Notes under the pieces: model-generated
Told to the model about the DNA's origin: nothing
What the model saw: the letters and a program-made list of their open reading frames with translations, nothing else
Databases searched by the model: none
Origin: Spirochaetaceae bacterium
GTDB lineage: Bacteria > Myxococcota_A > UBA9160 > UBA4427
Assembly (NCBI GenBank): GCA_020632655.1
Contig: JACKFD010000006.1
Location: 186,001-250,000, forward strand
Reading direction: 5' to 3'
DNA: 64,000 bases
Shown: piece after piece, positions 58,325 to 64,000 of the stretch
Numbering within the stretch: the first letter of the stretch is position 1
Layout: each line of letters opens with the position of its first letter
Made by a program: the position numbers and the translations under genes

Positions 58325-59409
58325 CCAGCGCCGAAGGAACAGAGCACGCCGCGGTCGCCCGCGACGAGCCCGCCGCGATGCTTGTGGAAGGCGATCACGC
58401 TGCCCGCGGAGCTCGTGTTGGCGTATTCGTCGAGGATCGTCGGCGACTCGAGATCCTCGGGCTCGCGGCCGAGCAGGGTCTTCGCGATCAGCTTGTTCAT
58501 CCCGAGATTCGCCTGGTGCAGCCAGAAACGTTTCACGTCCGAGACCGCGAGACCCTCGTCCTCGAGATGGTCGCGGATATGCGCCGCCACCATCGGACAG
58601 ACCTCCTTGAAGACCTGCCGACCGTTCTGCCGGAAGACGAGCTCGAAGGGATCGCGCTCGCCGTCCTCGCAGCGGTTCAGGAAGCCCGCGTCGTTGCGGA
58701 TGTTGTTCGAGAAGACCGTCGCCAGACGCGTGCCCAGCACCTCCCAGGCCTCGCCGGTTCCGGCCGCCGCGTCGGTCTCGAGCAGGACGGCCGTGCAGGC
58801 GTCGCCGAAGATGAAGTGGTACTCGCGCAGGGCGAAGTTGTTGTGGCCCGAGGTGATCTCGGGATTCAGCACGAGGGCGCGGCGGGCATGCCCCGCGCGC
58901 AGGGCATCGACGGCGTTCTGGATCGCGAAGGTCGCCGAGGAGCAGGCGACGTTCATGTCGTAGGCGAAGCCCGAAGCGCCGATCGCCTGCTGCACCTCGA
59001 TCGCGACGGCGGGATAGGCGCGCTGGAGGTTCGAGCAGCCGACGACGACGCAGTCGACGTCGGCGCCCGTGCGGCCGGCCTGCCCGAGGGCCTCCTTCGC
59101 CGCCGCGACGGCGATCTCCGCCTGCACCCCGAGCTCGTCCTCGCCCCGCAGCGGGAGATGCGGTCGCAGGCGCTCGGGGTCGAGCACGCCGCGCTTGTCC
59201 ATCACGTAGCGATGACCGATGCCCGAGGCCTTCTCGATGAACTTCTCCGACGGGAGGTCGCGCGGCTCGAGCTCGCCGCGCTCGATCGCGTCGCGATGCT
59301 CCGCGTTCCAACGCTCGTTCGCCCGGGTGAGGGAGGCGACGAGCTCGGCGTTCGTGATCCCATCGGTCGGCGTGAAGAGCCCCGTCCCCGTCAGCAGGAT
59401 CCGATCCAC
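58282..59409 (-). CDS. Beta-ketoacyl-ACP synthase III, FabH2/PA3286-type
   Basis: A 375-residue thiolase-fold enzyme longer than standard FabH. Catalytic Cys in MNVACSSATFAIQNAVDAL (about residue 145), His in RFWLHQANLGMNKLIA, Asn in DEYANTSSAGSVIAFHK. SNLQRAYPAVAIEVQQAIG and HFIFGDACTAVLLE match Pseudomonas PA3286 closely, an enzyme that shunts beta-oxidation C8-CoA into fatty acid synthesis. GTG 59409 is chosen for the strong GAGGGGGGAG upstream. It would link the acyl-CoA dehydrogenases of this genome to lipid synthesis. Confidence 0.92.
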   Translation of the reverse strand: MDRILLTGTGLFTPTDGITNAELVASLTRANERWNAEHRDAIERGELEPRDLPSEKFIEKASGIGHRYVMDKRGVLDPERLRPHLPLRGEDELGVQAEIAVAAAKEALGQAGRTGADVDCVVVGCSNLQRAYPAVAIEVQQAIGASGFAYDMNVACSSATFAIQNAVDALRAGHARRALVLNPEITSGHNNFALREYHFIFGDACTAVLLETDAAAGTGEAWEVLGTRLATVFSNNIRNDAGFLNRCEDGERDPFELVFRQNGRQVFKEVCPMVAAHIRDHLEDEGLAVSDVKRFWLHQANLGMNKLIAKTLLGREPEDLESPTILDEYANTSSAGSVIAFHKHRGGLVAGDRGVLCSFGAGYSVGSILLRKLRD

Positions 59410-59477
59410 GCTTGCTCCCCCCTCTGGCGCGAACGACCGATCCACGCGTGCATGCCCCCTGGCGCGACCGGTCGGCG

Positions 59478-60215
59478 TCAGCCGTCGAGCGTACCGGAAC
59501 CCCGGGATCGATCGAGACCCGTCGGCGCGAGACGCACGTGCGCGACCGTCGTACCCGGCCCGGCCGTCGCCAGCGCCCGGCGCGTGTCCGCACCCGGCGG
59601 TACGCACTCGAGGCGAAGCGCCGGACCGGCCTCGTTCAGTCGCACCTCGCAGGCGCGGTCGAGGGTCGCGTGCTCGATCCGCAGGCCGTCGACGAGCGTG
59701 CCGTTGCGACTCTGCAGATCCTCGATGCGCCAGACGCCCTGCTCGTCCGGAAACACGCGCGCGTGTTGACGCGAGACGAGCGGATCGTAGAAGCGCACGC
59801 GGCAGTCGGGCCCTCGACCCAGGCTGAACGCCTCCGTGAACACCGCGTAGCGATCGCCCTGCCCGTCGCCCCAACGCACGACGACTGCCCCCGCGCCGCC
59901 CTCCTCGCCACCGAGCACGGTCGGCATCGCCGCGAGGGCTTCATCGGCCTCCTGCTGTCGGCGCACGTCCTCGGGATCGCGCACGATCCCGCGGCGTCCG
60001 ATGTCGAACATCCAGGCCAGCACGACGACGACCGGCAGCAGCGCGACCGCGCCGATCAGGCCCGCGCGCAGCGCCCAGTCCGGCGCCCCGAAGAGCGGGG
60101 CGAGCTCGACGGCGCCCTGGGAGACGCCCCAGACCGCGACGAGGTAGACGCCCGCCGTCCGGAACACGCGGCGGCGCCGGGCCTCCTGCAGCCATCCTGT
60201 CAGCCTGTCCGCCAC
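59478..60215 (-). CDS. FHA-domain membrane protein
   Basis: A 245-residue protein. Residues ~15-75 hold two membrane helices (VFRTAGVYLVAVWGVSQGAV, GLIGAVALLPVVVVLAWMFD) ending in FDIGRRGIVRDPED, the membrane module often put before adenylate cyclase or TPR domains. Residues ~115-210 are an FHA domain with FSLGRGPDCRVRFYDPLVSR, QHARVF and SRNGTLVDG, which binds phosphothreonine peptides. Start GTG 60215 with GGGGAG upstream. It probably scaffolds a Ser/Thr kinase pathway; no kinase gene is adjacent. Confidence 0.87.
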   Translation of the reverse strand: MADRLTGWLQEARRRRVFRTAGVYLVAVWGVSQGAVELAPLFGAPDWALRAGLIGAVALLPVVVVLAWMFDIGRRGIVRDPEDVRRQQEADEALAAMPTVLGGEEGGAGAVVVRWGDGQGDRYAVFTEAFSLGRGPDCRVRFYDPLVSRQHARVFPDEQGVWRIEDLQSRNGTLVDGLRIEHATLDRACEVRLNEAGPALRLECVPPGADTRRALATAGPGTTVAHVRLAPTGLDRSRGSGTLDG

Positions 60216-60319
60216 GCGGCGTCTCCCCGCCGATCCCGGAACCGAGGCCGGGCAGTCTATCAATCCCGCCGACCCGGGCGCATCCGCGCCGGCCCCCGCC
60301 CGACCGATGCCCGATCGGC

Positions 60320-62884
60320 TCACACGACCTCGCTGCGCAGACGCTCGAGGGGCGAGCGCGCCGCTCGGCGCATCGCCGCCAGTCCACCGACTAGCGCCGT
60401 GATCGCGAAGGTCGCCCCGGCCAGCCCGAGCCAGTCGAGCCAGGGCGGCTCGAAGGGCAGCTCGAAGACCAGCACGACCAGCGCCCAGGACGCGAGCACG
60501 GCAGCGAGCGCACCGACCGCGACGGCGAGCGCCGCGAGGGCCCAGGCTTCGGTCGCGGCGATGCGACGCAGGACGCTTCGGGAGGCGCCGAGCACGCGCA
60601 GCAGGACGGCCTCGCGGGCGCGCTCGTGACGTGCCGCGAGCGCGGCGGCGAGCAGGATCGCGAGACCGGTCGCGAGGGTCACGAGCGAGAGCACGCGCAC
60701 GGCGAGCGCGATCTGACCGAACATCGTGTCGAGCGAGCGCAGCACGAGCGTCGCGTCGAGGGCGGAGACGTTCGGGAAGGCGCCCACGAGCGCCCTCTGC
60801 AGCGCCGCGCGCGATGCCTCGTCGGGCAGATGCGCGAGCAGGACCGTGCTCTGGGGCGCGTGCTCGAGGGCCGCGGGCGGGAAGACGACGAAGAAATTCG
60901 TCGCCATGCGTCCCCAGTCGACGCGGCGCAGGCTCGCCACCCGGGTCTCGACGTCGACGCCCTGGATGCGCCAGCGCAGGCGATCGCCCAGACCGATGCC
61001 GAGCGACCGGGCGAGGTCCCGTTCGACCGAGACCGGGTAGGGCTCGTCCGCGACCGACACGGATCCGGGCGCCCACCACTCGCCGGCCACGATCTCCTCG
61101 CTGTCACGCAGGTCGTCCGCCCAGGTCAGGCGGTACTCCCGCTGCAGGGCCCACTTCCGCTCGCGCGAGATCGCCTCGTCCGCGAGCCAGGTCTCCCGCG
61201 CCACGTCGGCGACGGCGGCGAGGCGCGCCGAGACGAGCGGCGCGCGATCGGTGATGCGCGCTTCGTGACTCGCGAGCAGCGCCTCGACGCCGGACAGCTG
61301 ATCGCGCTGAACGTCGAAGAGCACGAAGTTCGGCCGGTCCGGTCGCGCATCGACGGCGAGCTGCTCGAGCACGTTGCGCTCGACGCCGTGCAGCGTCGCG
61401 ACCACGAAGAGCGCGAAGCCGATCGCGATCGTCGTGGGCAGGGTGTGATTGCGGGGGCGGAAGAGGTTCGCGATGCCCTGCCGCGCCCAGAACGCGAGGG
61501 CTTCGGGGGGATGCCTGCGGAGCCCCGCGGCGAGCAGGCGTGCAGCGACCGCGAGCAGGGCGATCGCCCCGAGCAGCCCGGCGGCGAACCAGAGACCCAC
61601 GCGCGCATCACCCGCCTGCCAGACGGAGGCGAGGGCGAGGCTCGCGATCGCGGCCAGCACGCTCCATCGCCGGGCGCCGACGCTCGCGTCCGCCTCGGCG
61701 TCGAAGTCGCGCCGGAGCGCGCGCAGCGGCGCCACCCGCGCGAGGTCGAGGACGGGACCCAGCGCGCAGAGCGCCGTCGCCCACAAGGCGAGGCCGAGCC
61801 CCGTCGCGATCGCAGCGGGCCGGAGGCCGATCTCGACCTCGACCGGCAGCAGCCCGTCGAGCAGCTTCGGTAGCGCGGCGAGGGCTGGCCCGCAGAGCAC
61901 GATGCCGAAGAGTCCGGAGGCGCCGCCGAGGACCGCCGCGATCACCCCGTAGAGCGCGACGACCGTCCCCGGCGTGGCGCCCAGCGCACGCATCACGGCG
62001 ACGCCATCGAGCTGCTCGCGCACGTAGGCGCGCATGCCCGTCGCGACGCCGATGCTGCCGAGCACGAGCGCGGCGAGGCCGACCAGACCGAGAAAGCGCG
62101 TCAGGCTCCCGAAGGCCTCGGAGAGCTCCTCCTGGTAGCCCCGCACGGTCCGGACGCGCACACGCGCCGACTCGAGCAGCGCCTCGTGCCTCTCGACCCA
62201 GGGCTCCACCACGCCATCGGGCAGACCGAGCTGCAGCCCGTGCGAGACGAGGCTGCCCTCCTGTACGAGACCCGTGCGCGCGAGATCGCTCGCGAGCAGG
62301 TAGACGCGGGGGGCGAGGTCGGATTGCAGGCCGACGCTGCCCGGCGCCTTCGTGACGGAGCCCGCGATCTCGAAGGACACGTCGCCGAGCTTCAGGCGCT
62401 CGCCGAGGCCGACGTCGAGCTGCAACAGCAGACTCGCGTCGACGAAGACGCGCCCCGGCCGATCGCCGAATGCGCGCCAGCCACCCGACGGCTGGGTCAG
62501 CACCTCGCCGTGGATCGGGTAGCGCCCCTCGATCGCAAAGAGCTCGACGAGTCGACTGCGACCGGATCGCTCGGCCAGCGCCATCGATCCCAGTCGGGTG
62601 ATCTCCGTCGGCGCCCCCGCTCCGCGCGTGCGCGCAAGTGCCTCGAGCGGCCCGAGCGCTTCCCGCAGATCGGGTCCAAAGGGATCGCGACTCTCGAGCT
62701 GGAGGTCCGCGCCCAGCAGGTCTCGCGCCCGCAGGTCCACCGCGCGATCGACCGCATCCCTGAGCGCGTGCAGCCCGACGACGACGGCGATGCCGATCGC
62801 CATGCAGCCGCCGTAGAGGGCGAAGCGCCCGGCGGCCGCCCGCAGCACGCGCGGGGCCATCGCCCGCACGAAGCGCGCGCTCAC
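60320..62884 (-). CDS. ABC transporter permease, YbbP/FtsX-like
   Basis: An 854-residue inner-membrane protein with an N-terminal helix (FALYGGCMAIGIAVVVGLHA), a large periplasmic domain, and MacB/FtsX-type helical bundles at about residues 265-420, 455-480 and at the C-terminus (LDWLGLAGATFAITALVGGL). Length and layout match E. coli YbbP, the permease of the putative export ABC system YbbAP. Start is GTG 62884, overlapping the ATPase stop by GTGA. Divergent from a TesA-like esterase, as in the conserved tesA-ybbAP locus. Confidence 0.9.
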   Translation of the reverse strand: MSARFVRAMAPRVLRAAAGRFALYGGCMAIGIAVVVGLHALRDAVDRAVDLRARDLLGADLQLESRDPFGPDLREALGPLEALARTRGAGAPTEITRLGSMALAERSGRSRLVELFAIEGRYPIHGEVLTQPSGGWRAFGDRPGRVFVDASLLLQLDVGLGERLKLGDVSFEIAGSVTKAPGSVGLQSDLAPRVYLLASDLARTGLVQEGSLVSHGLQLGLPDGVVEPWVERHEALLESARVRVRTVRGYQEELSEAFGSLTRFLGLVGLAALVLGSIGVATGMRAYVREQLDGVAVMRALGATPGTVVALYGVIAAVLGGASGLFGIVLCGPALAALPKLLDGLLPVEVEIGLRPAAIATGLGLALWATALCALGPVLDLARVAPLRALRRDFDAEADASVGARRWSVLAAIASLALASVWQAGDARVGLWFAAGLLGAIALLAVAARLLAAGLRRHPPEALAFWARQGIANLFRPRNHTLPTTIAIGFALFVVATLHGVERNVLEQLAVDARPDRPNFVLFDVQRDQLSGVEALLASHEARITDRAPLVSARLAAVADVARETWLADEAISRERKWALQREYRLTWADDLRDSEEIVAGEWWAPGSVSVADEPYPVSVERDLARSLGIGLGDRLRWRIQGVDVETRVASLRRVDWGRMATNFFVVFPPAALEHAPQSTVLLAHLPDEASRAALQRALVGAFPNVSALDATLVLRSLDTMFGQIALAVRVLSLVTLATGLAILLAAALAARHERAREAVLLRVLGASRSVLRRIAATEAWALAALAVAVGALAAVLASWALVVLVFELPFEPPWLDWLGLAGATFAITALVGGLAAMRRAARSPLERLRSEVV

Positions 62885-63678
62885 GCGGGGGCCTCGCCCG
62901 ATGGCGGATCGCCGGGAGCGGACGCCGCGCAGGCGCGGGCGCCGTCGGGATCGACCACGCGCTCGATGCGTTCGATGTGGCCCCCGGCGAGGTGGACGAC
63001 GCGATGGGCGCGGCGCGCGAGGGCGAGGTCGTGGGTGACGATCACGAGGGTCGTGCCGCGCTGCTCGTTCAGCGCAAAGAGCAGGCTCGCGATCTCGTCC
63101 CCGGTCTCCCGGTCGAGGTTGCCGGTCGGCTCGTCGGCGAAGAGCAGCACCGGATCGTTCGCGAAGGCGCGCGCGATGCCGACGCGCTGCTGCTCGCCGC
63201 CGGAGAGCTGGGCGGGGTAGTGGTGGAGGCGATCGCCGAGGCCGACGCGCTCGAGCAGGTCACGCGCCCGGGCGCGGGCCTCGGAGGGAGCCGGCGCGCG
63301 CTCGGGCGGGAGCAGCTCGAGCGGGACGAGTACGTTCTCGAGCGCCGTCAGCGTCGGCAGTAGATGGAAGCTCTGGAACACGAAACCGATCCGCTCGGCG
63401 CGCAGACGCGCGCGGGCATCCTCGTCGAGGCTCGAGAGGGCGACGCCGGCGAGCTCGACCTCGCCCTCCGTCGGGCGGTCGAGTCCGGCGAGCAGCCCGA
63501 GCAGCGTCGTCTTGCCGCTGCCCGAAGGTCCGAGGATCACGACGACCTCGCCCTGCTCGACCTCGAGGTCGATGCCGTCGAGCACGGTGAGCGCGCGGGC
63601 GTCCGCGGCCGACGCCGCGTTCGGGTCGCGTTCGGTGCTGCGGGAGTAGCGTTGGACGAGATGGCGAGCGACGATCAT
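62881..63678 (-). CDS. ABC transporter ATP-binding protein, YbbA/LolD-like
   Basis: A 265-residue ATPase. Walker A ILGPSGSGKTTLLGLLAGLD (about residue 50), Q-loop FVFQSFHLLPTLTALENV, signature LSGGEQQRVGIARAFANDP (about residue 165), Walker B VLLFADEPTGNLD, H-loop THD. Typical of the MacB/LolD/YbbA subfamily. ATG 63678 follows family length, with a poor ribosome-binding site. It probably works with the adjacent permease to export or extract lipids or toxins. Confidence 0.94.
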   Translation of the reverse strand: MIVARHLVQRYSRSTERDPNAASAADARALTVLDGIDLEVEQGEVVVILGPSGSGKTTLLGLLAGLDRPTEGEVELAGVALSSLDEDARARLRAERIGFVFQSFHLLPTLTALENVLVPLELLPPERAPAPSEARARARDLLERVGLGDRLHHYPAQLSGGEQQRVGIARAFANDPVLLFADEPTGNLDRETGDEIASLLFALNEQRGTTLVIVTHDLALARRAHRVVHLAGGHIERIERVVDPDGARACAASAPGDPPSGEAPA

Positions 63679-63683
63679 GCGCG

Positions 63684-64000
63684 ATGCGACGAGCGATCCG
63701 AAGCGGGACGCGCACGGCCCTCGAAGGTGCCGGGGTCGGCCCGGAAGGGAGATGGACGGGAGTCGGGAGGGCGGCGCCCGGCGTACGGTACTGCCTGCGC
63801 CGGCTGGGCGCATGCGGACTCGCCCTGATGCTGCTCGTCGCCTGCTCGCCGGAGGGCGGGGCCGAAGCGCGTGGCGACGCCCGGGTGTCGCGCGACGCCG
63901 TGGGCGACGAGGTGCGACGCGAGGACACGCGCCCCGTCGTCCTCTTCCTCGGAACGAGTCTGACGGCGGGCTACGGCCTGCCCGAGAGCGAGGCCTTTCC
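63684..64000 (+). CDS. TesA-like SGNH esterase/lipoprotein (3' end beyond window)
   Basis: The frame is open from ATG 63684 to the window edge. A hydrophobic stretch with a lipobox (GLALMLLVACS, Cys about residue 54) suggests a lipoprotein or secreted enzyme. It is followed by PVVLFLGTSLTAGYGLPESE, the block-I nucleophile motif of TesA-type arylesterases with GTSL in place of GDSL. The long N-terminus before the signal makes the start uncertain. It is divergent from the YbbAP-like transporter, matching tesA-ybbAP synteny. It would hydrolyse thioesters or aryl esters. Confidence 0.75.
   Translation, partial: MRRAIRSGTRTALEGAGVGPEGRWTGVGRAAPGVRYCLRRLGACGLALMLLVACSPEGGAEARGDARVSRDAVGDEVRREDTRPVVLFLGTSLTAGYGLPESEAF

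Overview
This window is 64 kb of very GC-rich (about 70% by eye), tightly packed bacterial chromosome. Gram-negative markers include a TonB/ExbB/ExbD energy module, lipoprotein and Sec signals, and an UppP. Several markers favour a deltaproteobacterial or myxobacterial-like lineage or a neighbouring high-GC proteobacterium: a CarF/plasmanylethanolamine-desaturase homologue, an ImuA-ImuB-DnaE2 mutasome, LutABC, a globin-coupled chemoreceptor and many acyl-CoA/fatty-acid enzymes. The sequence alone does not fix the phylum. I see no rRNA, tRNA, insertion sequence, prophage or CRISPR array. Starts at GTG or TTG are common and many neighbouring genes overlap by ATGA or GTGA.

Layout. 1-5.4 kb: the 3' end of an SLC13-type transporter, an RpoD-like sigma factor with a strong terminator, a secreted hypothetical protein, a LysR regulator and UppP. 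5.5-16.9 kb: metabolic and housekeeping genes (ThrH, homocysteine S-methyltransferase, PhyH dioxygenase, TypA/BipA, fatty-acid desaturase, a degenerate histidine kinase divergent from a PP2C-like phosphatase, an LhgO-like oxidase, a PfkB/adenosine kinase, MetF, PurN). 17-28.8 kb: a translesion-synthesis district with ImuA-ImuB, then a methyltransferase and a globin-coupled receptor, then an operon of response regulator, FAD oxidoreductase and DinB that diverges from dnaE2. 28.9-33 kb: SDR, GreB-like factor, cyclophilin, transketolase. 33.1-38.2 kb: a six-gene TonB system (DUF3450, long ExbB, ExbB, ExbD, TonB, TPR). 39-44.3 kb: LutABC and two acyl-CoA dehydrogenases. 44.5-52.8 kb: a membrane/spermidine-synthase fusion, a DUF1232 protein, FabH, FabF, a His-rich secreted protein, and a CarF-type lipid desaturase with a membrane partner. 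52.8-58.3 kb: a TetR-led operon described below. 58.3-64 kb: a FabH2-type ketoacyl synthase, an FHA protein, and a YbbA/YbbP-type ABC exporter divergent from a TesA-like esterase.

The best candidate for an undescribed system is the tightly overlapping operon TetR - periplasmic c-type cytochrome - GTP cyclohydrolase II homologue - double-SIS/creatininase fusion (57576 down to 52814). A palindromic operator lies upstream, and a ferric-reductase-like membrane protein is divergently transcribed. The cyclohydrolase keeps its zinc cysteines but lacks the tyrosine that lets RibA release the 2,5-diamino product. It has Arg-Met there, like the FAPy-forming Streptomyces variant, and the next gene is a creatininase-family protein, the family of the archaeal FAPy deformylase ArfB. 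I infer a GTP to formylaminopyrimidine to deformylated-product pathway with sugar-phosphate processing by the SIS part.

A second theme is in-frame or near-gene tandem repeats of 32-39 bp: two arrays inside dnaE2, one at the dnaE2/SDR junction, one inside the cyclohydrolase gene, and a duplication at the lutB-lutC junction that makes a 13-codon coupled mini-ORF. imuA and dnaE2 share leader sequence resembling a direct-repeat LexA box (GAAC-N7-GAAC type).
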